Below, piece after piece: positions 56,401 through 64,000 of a stretch of DNA of 64,000 nt. The notes under the pieces are model-generated. The model worked only from the letters and a program-made list of their open reading frames with translations, had not been told where the DNA came from and made no database searches. The position numbers and the translations under genes are program-made. Numbering within the stretch: position 1 is the first letter of the stretch; every line of letters starts with the position of its first letter. Source of the stretch: Ariolimax columbianus (taxonomy: Eukaryota > Mollusca > Gastropoda > Stylommatophora > Arionidae); contig JAVGWX010000019.1 in NCBI GenBank assembly GCA_036924085.1, forward strand, positions 4,791,641 to 4,855,640. Reading direction: 5' to 3'.

Positions 56401-59400
56401 TACTTTGATTAAAACAGTATGTGATCTAGGTTCACTTGTTATATTAACCAGAAATCTTCTTGGATTTACCATCCTCGCTTGTGGCAACTATTATTATTAT
56501 TAACCAGAAATCTTCTTCTTCTTCATTCGTTCTCAATCTCCCGCTACCAAGCCCTGAAAAGGGCTTTGCAAGTAGCAGAATGTAGTCCAGAGTACGGAAT
56601 GTGTTGTCATAGTTTACAGCTTGACTGCGATATTTGCACCTTTTGGCACAACATACCCGACTTCAGCAGGCATTTTTGAGTACCGGGTTGCCTTCCTTAT
56701 TCGATCCCTTCTACTTAGCCAGTCTGTTTTGTTGCAGCCTGTTATCCAGGATCACCGCGTGGACCAGGATCACCGCGTGGAGGTGTAGAAGGGTCTTGGC
56801 AGCTCTGGTTCCCTGGCCCTGGTGCTAGCAGTCAGCTATGGGTCGCTAACTGCTGCAGTTCATGCACTGCTCAGCATCTTGCTCCCTTAACCAGAAATGA
56901 CATCACTGCTTTCTGTACAGGCCCATAGGTCCTTTGTCTCTTGCAGCAGATGGTGAAGGCTATGAAAACTGATAGTTCTTGTAGCTTGCTGCATGTACAC
57001 ATTATAGATCTGCCATCGCAGGCACACCTATAAGCTTAACCTATATTTGATTAAATATTCCTGAAGTGATTACAATTCATTTATTCCATTTCGTCTTTTT
57101 TACTCCAGATAAAGTATAATACCCCTACTATATCTGATCTCCTTAGTAAAGTATAGTATCCCTACTATATCTGATCTCCTTAGTAAAGTATAGTACCACT
57201 ACTATATCTGATCTCCTTAGTAAAGTATAGTATCCCTACTATATCTGATCTCCTTAGTAAAGTATAGTACCACTACTATATCTGATCTCCTTAGTAAAGT
57301 ATAGTATCCCTACTATATCTGATCTCCTTAGTAAAGTATCGTATCCCTACTATATCTGATCTCCTTAGTAAAGTATAGTATCCGTACTATATCTGATCTC
57401 CTTAGTAAAGTATCGTATCCCTACTATATCTGATCTCCTTAGTAAAGTATCGTATCCCTACTATATCTGATCTCCTTAGTAAAGTATCGTATCCCTACTA
57501 CTCTTGATCTCCTAAGTAAAGTATAGTACCACCACTATATCTGATCTTCTTAGTAAAGTACATTACCCCTACTATAGTTGGCCTCCACTAAGGAAGCCTG
57601 TATCCAAGTGCTTGCCGTTTCAGTAGCAATATTTTTACATGAGGTTGTAGACCAATGCACAACCTTCGTTAGTCACCTTTTACGACTTGTGTGGATGGTT
57701 AAAGTTGCCTTATTCTGGCACATCCATGGCCACAGATGATGTAAAAATCAATCAAGGAAGCACTGAAGAGCTAAATGCATTTATGCTATTAAATAGTGAA
57801 TTTGGAAAAAAAAAAAAGTTCTTTTACCTGTTGCTGCTGCGGAAACTGCTGAGCCATTAGAAACGAGCCGCCGGAAAGCATCTGTGGTTGTAGAGAGTTG
57901 GCAGCATTCGATGGAAGAATGGTGAATGGCTGGTTGGATCCATGCCCACCGGCAATGGACATGATGGGCGGCTGAGCCAAGAAGCTGGATTGTGGCTGAT
58001 GATGCATTGAAGACGGGATGAGCGACGTACCCCCATTAGAGGGATTATGAAAGTTTGTGATGATATTTCCACCGGCTCCGGTCATGAACTCTAGACCTGA
58101 TTGGGCTTGCTGAATTTGGTTCATAGGAGAATGCAGAGGTACAAGCTGCCCCTGGTCGTTGATCGTGTATATAATGGAAGTTTGGCCTGGCCCGCCAGGA
58201 CCTAGAGGTCCACTACCCAATGGACCTCCTGTAAAGTTTCCTTGCCCCATAAGTCCCCCAACATTGATGTTACTCTGATGCAATCCTGTGCTTGTCCCTA
58301 TTGTGAAAGTCGGTTGTGGACACATGTTTGTTTGTAAGCTGTTGTGGCAATCTGCATCTCCCTGTTGATGGTTGCTGATTAATCCTTGCTCAGTCAATGT
58401 GAGAATTTGGCCATTGAACAGTACCTGTTTGCGGTCCTTGGAAAGAACAAAATGCACATAAGTATAATACAGGTTTAACAACTGTATATTTAAAATGCTT
58501 CAGTTATAAACATCATAAATCATCTTCTATACAAGATGTCATGGGGAGGTGCTGCTTTCTGTCGTGTGCCATTCCTCACTGACACCATCTATCCACCTTT
58601 TACATGGTCTGCCTTTTGCTCTGCAACCATAATGTCTGGTATTGTAGATACGAGCAGCTGGTAACTTTGATTGTATTCTTGTCAGGTGTCCGAACCAATT
58701 TGCTATCTGCCTTTCCATGTACGGTGTTGCACCCACTTTCTGTCTGATTACTTCGTTTTCTACTCTGTCCAGCCTTGTGACACCGACAGCCTTTCTCAAA
58801 CACGTTATTTCAAATACCATAATTTTTCTTTCTTGTGCCATGGTGAGAGCCCATGTCTGATGGTGGTATAAAAAATACTATTTATCAGCTGTTTCTTTGT
58901 CTTCATTGAAATGTGTTTGTGTCTTAGTAATGGTGAGAGCTGATAGAAAATCATATTAGCTTTCTGTGTTTTTGATTCTACCTCTCCATTTCGCCTTACA
59001 TCTTGTGTGAAAACGCAGCCAAAGTATTTTAATTCTCCGATTTGTTAGTTCTCTGCTTTTTATTTGTATATTTAGTGTTTTCTCTATTCTGCTGATTTTC
59101 ATTGCCTCTGTCTTTGCTGTAATAGTCTTCATATTATATCTATCGCAGGCATTGTCAATGGCATTCAGATGTTCTTGGAGGTTTTGTTCATCGGGATATA
59201 AACATTATATAAACAGTTATAAACATACATGTCAATATTATATTATTCTTCTTTCTTTTCCTCTCCAGCTGGAGCAAAGGTCAACCACTACAGCTGTCAT
59301 CTGTTAAGAAGCCTGCATCAAAGCAATTTGTGTGTATTTACTGTTGTTTTTTTGTTGCAATTTGTTTTACATAATGATGTTGCTAGCCCCATGTACAACT

Positions 59401-61901
59401 CTCTCTGGTCACTTGTTACAATATGTATGGAAAGACAGTGGTCTTTTCTTTCCAGTAAGAAGCCCCAAGAACTATTCATGGAATGTAAATATTACGCTAC
59501 AATATTATGTTTGAACAAAAAGATGACATTCTAATTCCTGGAAAACCGGGTCAGGTGGTGAAAGATACTCATCAAGTTTGCGCCCAACCCCACCATGTGT
59601 GCTCACGGAAACAGGCTGTGTTGAAGCGTTCTGGCCAGCGATGCGGGGATCAACTGTGTAATCTCCACAGAGGTGAGCTTAGTGAGGTGTCTCGTATTGA
59701 ACTACAAATAGGAGGACCACGACCCACAAACATATGATAAACCTATTAACAATTCATGACAGCAATGGTGAATATAGATTGTTATTTATCTGGACAAGGG
59801 CTGCTTGGATCTGAAAGGCAAAGAGCACAAAAATCAACAACTCTGAACTAGTTTATGAGACAAAATGTTCTTTCATCAATAAAAATAGATGACTAGTTGC
59901 TCTCGTCAGGATCAGGTGCAAAATACAAACTAAGACCCATCTCACCTCCATGTCTTGCACCTAGCTGCACTACAGCAGCATGGCCAACAAGGCAGTGATC
60001 ACCCCTGTGATCCCCGCAGAGCCTATGCCCACCATCTTTAGCATACCCTGGGATTTAAAAATGGGTCACTACAACACACTATCAAAGAAGATCTGTCAAG
60101 AGTTAAAAACTCAGATTGAATAGCTTTGGAGACCCGGGACATATTTTATGTGTTATTCAGCTAAATACCTTTTTTTTAAATTCCTTATGTGCTCATCTCT
60201 CTATTTTTCATCCTGAGACGCTAGCTCATATTTTTGTTCTTCATTATCCCTGATGAAGGCCTTTTGGTCATAACATAGGTTTAGTTTCTGTTTCAATCTT
60301 AGCGCAGTATTTGACCACGTCTATAAAGGTTTTTAAACACTTTGGACAACAGCAGCATAGATAAAAATGAAAGTTAAATACAAAACATAAAGTTTACCTG
60401 TGTTAAGGTTGTGCCAGTATCCGAATGTGAAAGGGTCATAATTGGAGGCTGTTGTGATTGTTGTAACTGTCCGAGTGAGACAGCAGACAAGCCTCCACCC
60501 AGGCCAACAGACAATCCCATGATGCCTCCTGGGGCTCCAACCTGCTGACTATTAGCCAAGGACACACCGCCTAGGCCAGCCATGTGTGAGCTAGTTGCTA
60601 CGGAGGCTAAAGTCTGCAGTGCTGAAGCTGAGCCAGAAACATCCTGCTGGTGGCTCATGCTCATGAGAGGAGCCATCCCTTGTTGCTGCTGATGGTGGTG
60701 GATGATGGACAGATCAGAGCCCTGCATGCTTCCCATCATGCCCCCACTACTATTCCCACCTCCATTGGTGTTCTGCTGAAGCTGCTGTAGGCTAACAATG
60801 TCTGCTGCAGTGACCACAGACCCTGAGCCAGCTGATAGCACTGAAGAAGGGGCTGACGAAACAGACGATGTAGAATACACTAAGTTTGTCTGCGCATTGT
60901 CCATGATGGAGTTGCCAAGACCATTTACACCATCACCAAAATCATTACCCATTACATCCAGGTACGAAACTAAAGTTGCAGATGAACTGATCCGGCTGGT
61001 TGTGCCGCTGCCAACTGATGATGTACTGAGTGATCGACTCGTCTGCTGGTTTCTGGTTTGACCGAGAGATGGACTCTTCACTGACAGTATGGTAGGAGCA
61101 ACAGTCATGATGGATATACCAGAAGATGGTGCAGGAAGAACAAGGGAGGAAGGTGGGAGAGAGCTGCTGCTACCAATATTACCACTGTTGCCGTGGTGAC
61201 CAAAGTTGGATCCCAGGAGAGACAAGGTGCCGTCCACTGAGTGAATATCTGAATGTGTAGCCTGACAACAAACAAGTCATGGGATATAAGTTACAATAAG
61301 AACATATGATCAATAGTCACAATTATAAAGCAGAATTACTTTACAGGTGTAGGACTGAACAGGTAACTTGTTTCCATACAATCAAATTATATACTGATCC
61401 AAATTATTAATTTGTATTTATTGCGCATTTCTCTCTGTTCGACACATAATACTAACTGCTCATTTCTCTCTGTTTGACAAATAAAATGTACCTCCCTACA
61501 AATCCTCAGTAGACCTCAATAATGAGAAAAAACATTGTACTAATAGCTTAGTTCAGATTCATTTCTATCTATTTTGATATGTAATGTTTACTGCTCATTT
61601 ATACTGCAAATTCATTTCTATTTTGACACATATTTTACTACTCTTTTATTTCCATTTTGCACATAATATAGGTTACTGTCTACTTGTAACCCTAATTTGA
61701 CACAGAATATTTACTGCTCATTTAATTTCAACGAAGACCTAACAATAAAGCTAGCACTCACAAGAAGTTGGTCATTTCTTTCCTTTTCCAAAAGTTTATT
61801 GATGGTCTTGGGCCGTCTTCGACCAGTAGGGCTGTCCCTGTCCATACTGGCAGTCGAAGCATTATCATCGTTTGACTTTGGTTTAAGTACTTGCTCTAAA
61901 G
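44352..61901 (-). CDS. Gene 2 (spliced): very long Ser/Gln/Pro-rich probable nuclear regulator, USF3-like at best
   Basis: Coding segments on the minus strand: 61901-61762, 61261-60398, 58436-57828, 56047-55748, 54587-54291, 50432-44352. All five introns have GT..AG borders and phase 0, so the six segments join into one frame of 2,762 visible codons plus stop. The first segment starts two bases into a codon, so at least one more exon lies upstream. Composition is dominated by Ser, Gln, Asn, Pro, Gly and His. Basic clusters (PKKKPPPKKRKTK near 1206, SRKRK, NKRAKK) look like nuclear localisation signals. One charged predicted coiled coil spans about 1215-1255. Hydrophobic NG-centred motifs recur, as in Gln-rich activation domains. 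The huge last coding exon, disordered make-up and an IIAEP.R word recall vertebrate USF3 (KIAA2018), but no bHLH is visible, so that name is only a hypothesis. Confidence 0.85.
50575..50745. mobile_element. Family F copy 2 with adjoining SINE-like word, intron of gene 2
   Basis: GGTGGTTTGTTAAAAGCAGC, GTTTGAGTCTATTAAGATGG and TTAACCACC match 19480-19600. GTCGCAAGAGGCGACTGAC just upstream (50609) is a perfect short hairpin. Confidence 0.5.
51010..51240 (+). mobile_element. Family D, diverged copy in intron of gene 2
   Basis: CATGCTGATCAAGAC, CTCCTGGAAACAAGCTGTG, CAGCCTGACCAACAAGGTG and GGAGGACCCTGGTCCACCTTC follow the family D order with many differences. An older copy. Confidence 0.6.
51358..52740. 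repeat. 87-bp minisatellite with a pol III B-box-like core, about 14 copies, split by SINE-A
   Basis: Units contain ATACTCAGGAATTGAACCC, AGGTCTGCCAAGTGATGGAA and GCTTCTCTCTACATGTACACC, at 85-87-bp steps. On the minus strand each has CCTGGGTTCAATTCC, a good tRNA B box, so the array appears to be an amplified piece of a tRNA-derived element. It runs 51358-51562, is interrupted by a SINE-A copy, and continues to 52740. It lies in the last intron of gene 2. Confidence 0.94.
51563..51814 (-). mobile_element. SINE-A, minus-strand copy 5, inside the 87-bp array
   Basis: The T-rich start (poly-A of the minus strand), the SINE-A body with substitutions, and the head (GTGGTTAAGTGACGCGG on the minus strand, B box GGGTTCGTTCCCC) are readable. 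Imperfect CAGGAA(C/T) repeats flank it. It is more diverged from the other copies, although the surrounding array is homogeneous. Confidence 0.9.
52920..53345 (-). mobile_element. Possible LINE C-terminal remnant, intron of gene 2
   Basis: The minus-strand frame at 53336-53112 includes FKKSLIQFGINYGDWERIV and NRTNWHRTIAEGVHRHE, which resemble the DR..W...V..G...FE ending of some non-LTR polyproteins. No RT motif is seen. Unproven. Confidence 0.35.
53633..53935 (+). mobile_element. SINE-A, plus-strand copy 6, with nested LINE tail
   Basis: The head CTAATGGTTAAGTGACATGG, a GTTGGGTTCGCTCCCT B box and ATAGCACCAGCC(A)TTAC precede an insert. The SINE body resumes with TTACCCCAGGGAAGCAAACCC and runs to an A-rich end. 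Lies in the last intron of gene 2. Confidence 0.92.
53709..53767 (+). mobile_element. Bare CR1/Jockey-like LINE tail inside SINE-A
   Basis: GGTTGTATACAGACTCTGCAG through AGACGTTAAGTTAAG equals the last ~57 bp of the LINE at 13006-14150. ATTAC stands on both sides (53704-53708 and 53768-53772), where other SINE-A copies have a single GTTAC. Confidence 0.93.
53940..54290. other. Unique intronic sequence
   Basis: AT-rich, between SINE-A copy 6 and exon e of gene 2. No repeats seen. Confidence 0.4.
54291..54587 (-). CDS. Gene 2 exon e
   Basis: 99 codons, phase 0 on both sides; acceptor CCAATTTCAG/TTT, donor GGGAAG/GTGAGT. It encodes FDPNNPSVPPIFINGPATSL, then Gly/Pro/Leu-rich and Ser/Thr/Val-rich sequence ending TTSKGGK. 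It continues directly into SLPILAPAL of the last exon. Confidence 0.9.
54690..54790. repeat. ~42-bp tandem duplication in intron d-e
   Basis: TTCAGGTGTGTTACACTTTCCTATACAAC occurs twice, and a third partial TTTCCTATACAAGATCCCAT lies just upstream at 54678. Confidence 0.85.
55082..55680. repeat. 48-bp minisatellite passing into a ~45-bp relative, intron d-e of gene 2
   Basis: Type 1 (GAAACTATAAGCCACAAGAAG plus ACCATTATACCCTGTGGTAG) runs about 8 copies to 55445. Type 2 (CTATAAGTCACAAGCACAAG plus AGGACTGACAATGTCAAGTC) runs to about 55670. Both share GTCAAGAAACTATAAG, so one evolved from the other. It ends about 70 bp before the donor of exon d. Confidence 0.94.
55748..56047 (-). CDS. Gene 2 exon d
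   Basis: Exactly 100 codons, phase 0 on both sides; acceptor TTTTGTCCCTAG/GTC, donor CTACAG/GTTGGT (non-consensus after +3). It encodes LSGFGGLQVVNPFTGMIV, LAATLNGATVKLVGNELKLI and PTHVMVDGSLIPI. It is less repetitive than the neighbours and probably among the better conserved parts. Confidence 0.9.
56095..56465. repeat. 56-bp minisatellite, about 6.5 copies, intron c-d
   Basis: TTGTTATATTAACCA.AAATCTACTTTGATTAAAACAG with GTATGTGATCTAGGTTCAC repeats. The left units are the more diverged (TGCATTAAC, CTTGGATTC). Confidence 0.94.
56513..56885 (+). mobile_element. Family R, single-unit copy, intron c-d
   Basis: CTCCCGCTACCAAGCCCTGAAAAG, TAGTTTACAGCTTGACTGCG, GAGTACCGGGTTGCC, CTTAGCCAGTCT, CCTGTTATCCAGGATCACC, then a single CTAGCAGTCAGCTATGGGTCGC. 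The ACCAGGATCACCGCGTGG word is duplicated here (56750/56763). This is the single-copy counterpart of the 72-bp array at 21745-22895. Confidence 0.87.
57110..57575. repeat. 37-bp minisatellite, about 12 copies, intron c-d
   Basis: TATCTGATCTCCTTAGTAAAG plus TATAGTATCCCTACTA repeats. Sub-types ATAGTACCACTACTA and ATCGTATCCCTACTA alternate in blocks. Located about 250 bp from exon c. Confidence 0.95.
57828..58436 (-). CDS. Gene 2 exon c
   Basis: 203 codons, phase 0 on both sides; acceptor TTGTTCTTTCCAAG/GAC, donor CAACAG/GTAAAA. It opens with DRKQVLFNGQILTLTEQGL, a hydrophobic NG-centred motif. Gly/Pro/Asn-rich sequence with TSIIYTINDQGQLVPL follows, and it ends in FPQQQQ. Confidence 0.9.
58531..59200 (-). 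mobile_element. RTE-like LINE C-terminal fragment, minus strand, intron b-c
   Basis: The minus-strand frame reads MAQERKIMVFEITCLRKAVG, TRLDRVENEVIRQKVG, ANWFGHLTRIQSKL and KGRPCKRWIDGVSEEW. Decayed upstream pieces continue to about 59200. It is homologous to the right part of the element at 34950-36300 (KAQERKITTCEIRCLRKVI). Confidence 0.86.
59540..60090 (+). mobile_element. Two adjacent diverged family D pieces, intron b-c
   Basis: 59545-59735 has GGTCAGGTGG, GGAAACAGGCTGTG, GGGGATCAACTG.GTAATC, GAGGTGAGCTTAG and GGAGGACCACGACCCAC. 59905-60075 has GTCAGGATCAGGTGC, CTCACCTCCATG, GCATGGCCAACAAGGCAG and ATCCCCGCAGAG. Both keep the order of family D words with heavy divergence. Confidence 0.5.
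60398..61261 (-). CDS. Gene 2 exon b
   Basis: 288 codons, phase 0 on both sides; acceptor TTTGTTGTCAG/GCT, donor ACACAG/GTAAAC. It starts ATHSDIHSVDGTLSLLGSNF, is Ser/Gly/Thr-rich in its first half, then has QQLQQNTN, IIHHHQQQQG and Gly/Met-rich segments. It ends DTGTTLTQ. No folded domain recognised. Confidence 0.88.
61262..61761 (-). other. Intron a-b of gene 2
   Basis: 500 bp, AT-rich, with loose repeats of CATTTCTCTCTGTTTGAC and ATTTACTGCTCATTT spaced 55-80 bp. This is the only intron here free of transposon pieces or a regular minisatellite. Confidence 0.6.
61762..61901 (-). CDS. Gene 2, first visible exon (a)
   Basis: 140 bp between acceptor TTATTACCTAG (AG at 61903-61902) and donor CTT/GTGAGT. 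It begins with the last two bases of a codon and ends in phase 0. It encodes LEQVLKPKSNDD, then a basic, helix-prone end GRRRPKTINKLLEKERNDQL. Although rich in Lys, Arg and Glu, this is not a complete bHLH. It is the only strongly charged part of the N-terminal half. The preceding exon was not found up to the right edge. Confidence 0.82.
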
Positions 61902-62270
61902 CTAGGTAATAAACAGACACAAATGAATCTTAAGACATGCAGCAGTCAACAACACATAACGGTAATGGTTCAGTGACTGCACCAGGACAAAAAAAACAAC
62001 AATATCTACGTGACAGTCCCAAGGCCTTCGTCAATGACAAAAAATGAACGAAAACAACAAAATGCAAGACATGATGTAAAATGCGCGGTTTAAGTTTGCC
62101 ATCCTGCATGCGCCAGGAAAGTGTGAGATACGGCATGCCAATCATGAAATAGGGTGGACCAAGCAAGAAATAGTCTCAATATGATTGCACTCAGGCAACA
62201 GATGAAGCATGGACAAACCACACAAAAAACAAACCGCAATAAACAAATATCAATAGACACACATATACAA
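61902..62270. other. Upstream flank of exon a
   Basis: Expected intron of gene 2, since exon a starts inside a codon. A 78-codon minus-strand frame (62166-61930) has no recognisable motif and no matching donor. Confidence 0.4.
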
Positions 62271-62274
62271 AGAC

Positions 62275-62605
62275 TAGGGAGGGCCTAACGTCTGGTCAGG
62301 TAAAATATACTGATCAGACATGTCAGCCAGGGTCAGGCAAAATACATTGGTCAAGACCCTCACCTTGGCTTCCTTATAGCCCTCCCTGGAAACAGGCTAA
62401 CGAGGTGAGGGATCCACGTGATCCCTGTAGTAGTGAGCGACGCGCAGATGAAGCCAAGCATAGCAGATGAAGCCAAGTATAGTACAACCGCCTGGCAGAC
62501 CCCGGTCCACCTTCATCAACGCGCTCGGGATGTGAGGAAAGCTACTGCAACCCACCACTTAACGGTCTTCTCAGGGCGCAAACAACAACAACAACAAAGA
62601 TATGG
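62275..62605 (+). mobile_element. Family D copy 7
   Basis: CTAACGTCTGGTCAGGTAAA, CTGATCAGACATGTCAGCC, CCTCCCTGGAAACAGGCTAAC, GTAGTAGTGAGCGACGCGC and CTACTGCAACCCACCACTTAACGG, ending in (AAC)n. AGATGAAGCCAAG is duplicated (62446/62466). Some middle sequence (GCTGT.ATGGCAGCCTG) is missing. Confidence 0.87.
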
Positions 62606-62883
62606 GTGCACAAATGAATGCATAAACAACATTAATAAGAGAGAGATATAAGCACGAGGAATGAAAGTGAAAAGATAGCAGAATAAGAAGGGAAGCCTAC
62701 TTAAACATATGGAATGTATTCACACCATGAGGTTTGAGGCAACCCATAAAAAAAATCAAATAATTCTCAAGCTCAAACCAGTGTCAATCATTGGGGGAGA
62801 AAGAGACAATGTCAGTGACTACAATGTCGACCGAGACCTGTTGTCAACCAATAGCAAACAATATGATTTTCCTTGCACATGTC

Positions 62884-63285
62884 AGCGTCCTGACAGCCAT
62901 ACTACTCTGGTCTATCCTTGCTGATTTCAGCGTCCTTACAGCCGTACTACTCTGGTCAATCCTTGCTGATTTCAGTGTCTTGACAGCCATACTACTCTGG
63001 TCTATCCTTGCTGATTTCAGTGTCTTGACAGCCATACTACTCTGGTCTATCCTTGCTGATTTCAGCAACCTTACAGCCGTACTACTCTGGTCAATCCTTG
63101 CTGATTTCAGTGTCTTGACAGCCGTACTACTCTGGTCAATCATTGCTGATTTCAGCGTCCTGACAGCCGTACTACTCTGGTCAATCCTTGCTGATTTCAG
63201 CGTCATGGTAGCCGTACTACTCTGGTCAATCCTTGCTGATTTCAGCGTCCTGGCAGCCGTACTACTCTTGTCAATCTTTTCCAGC
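62884..63285. repeat. 45-bp minisatellite, about 9 copies, open on both strands
   Basis: GACAGCCGTACTACTCTGGTC plus AATCCTTGCTGATTTCAGCGTCCT repeats every 45 bp. On the plus strand it reads as a hydrophobic 15-residue repeat (VLTAVLLWSILADFS), on the minus strand LKSARIDQSSTAVRT. No splice, start or codon evidence makes either a gene. It probably lies in an upstream intron of gene 2. Confidence 0.95.
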
Positions 63286-63394
63286 TCATTCTTTGTTAGG
63301 CCTCTTATTCAACAAGGATGAATTGTCATGAGTTTTGAGATTATTTACATTCTAATATATACCTTTTTACTACATCATAGGCATACTGTACTGG

Positions 63395-63495
63395 GTCTCA
63401 GCTATTTGTGAGGTAGAGTGACTAATTCCCTTCTTTGCTATCTTTCCTCCCCAACAGTAAGTCATTTATAGCTGGGTTGACTGGAGCGTGTTTCA
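63395..63495 (-). mobile_element. SINE-E fragment, copy 3
   Basis: GGTCTCAGCTATTTGTGAGG, CTAATTCCCTTCTTTGC and TTTATAGCTGGGTTGACTGG line up with 41752-41850 and 24465-24550. Confidence 0.5.
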
Positions 63496-63799
63496 TTTGA
63501 AGCCCCTTATGCGAGGTAGCTTCAAAAAGTTCCGGACTAGTCAACTCGTGTTTGAATAAAAGATGATATTATGGAGAATATATATTTATAACTTGGTAGT
63601 GACCTTGATGACATCACATGGAACATATACTCTCGAACAGAAGTTACAGAATTTTGTTTGTGTGTTGTGCCTGTTGCAGTGTCAGAGTTGAAAATGTCCT
63701 GATTGAACAATGTACAAATGTCAAATTCTGTGTTTGGCTTGAGAAGTCACCCTCATAGACACAAACATTGCTTAATTTACCGCAATGAAGAAAAATGCC

Positions 63800-64000
63800 A
63801 CAGTGTTTTTCCTGTGGCAGCTTATGGCTGTGAAGCATAGACGATTACCAAAACTTCTAGACAAAGAATCGAATCCTTCGAGTCAAAATGTTACAGAAAG
63901 ATCCTCAGAATACCCTGGACAGAGAAAAGAACAAATGTAGACATTCGGCAAGAGTTGAGCATAGAGGAGAACTGGTTTATCAATTCCATTTTGGCTAGAA
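63800..64000 (+). mobile_element. RTE-like LINE fragment, cut by window end
   Basis: The frame reads AAYGCEA, a stop, TITKTSRQRIESFE, KCYRKILRIPWTEKRTNVDIR and ENWFINSILA. The W(T)..(R)IE.FE.KCYRK.LRI.WTEKRTN pattern is typical of the C-terminus of RTE-like polyproteins. It runs off the right edge. Confidence 0.85.

Noticed and set aside
62884..63321. Membrane protein gene from the 45-bp array
   Set aside because: Hydrophobicity comes from one repeated 45-bp unit. Both strands are open and there is no coding evidence outside the array.

Overview
This looks like animal nuclear DNA. It has spliceosomal introns with GT/AG borders, no operons or ribosome-binding sites, many truncated non-LTR retrotransposons, tRNA-derived SINEs, a mariner fossil and an exceptional number of minisatellites. 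A lophotrochozoan, most likely a mollusc, is my best guess from the repeat types and the Gln/Ser-rich protein style. The sequence alone does not prove it.

Only two host genes are supported, both on the minus strand. Gene 1 is one large coding exon (4536-7818, about 1,094 codons) of an unrecognised Ser/Gln-rich protein. It ends at a clear splice donor and its next exon was not found in the window. Gene 2 spans 61901 to 44352. Six consecutive exons can be joined, and all five junctions are phase 0. They give at least 2,762 residues of a very long Ser/Gln/Pro/His-rich, probably nuclear protein, of which 2,026 come from the last exon. Its N-terminus lies beyond the right edge or was not seen. Its architecture is reminiscent of USF3 (KIAA2018)-type regulators, but the bHLH that would prove this is not in view.

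Between the genes (about 7.8-44.3 kb) I see no convincing host exon. The interval is a mosaic of: (i) non-LTR retrotransposon pieces of at least three kinds: a CR1/Jockey-like reverse transcriptase with a GTTAA-rich tail, RTE-like C-termini, and an I-like element with RNase H and a GAA tail; (ii) six copies of one tRNA-derived SINE (SINE-A) plus several other tRNA-like families; (iii) a dispersed ~0.35-0.5 kb family without coding capacity (family D); (iv) one mariner with ~65-bp terminal inverted repeats and TA duplications; (v) more than 20 separate tandem arrays with units from 3 to 121 bp.

The most informative structures are nested ones. SINE-A copies sit inside minisatellites with readable target-site duplications, a short LINE tail sits inside a SINE-A copy, and family D sits inside an RTE-like LINE and next to a 40-bp array. 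A 72-bp, 16-copy array that reads as a 408-codon ORF is an expansion of a segment present once in a dispersed repeat at 56.5-56.9 kb. Three of the five visible introns of gene 2 carry minisatellites of unrelated sequence. No cellular tRNA or rRNA gene, CRISPR array, viral gene or toxin gene was seen.
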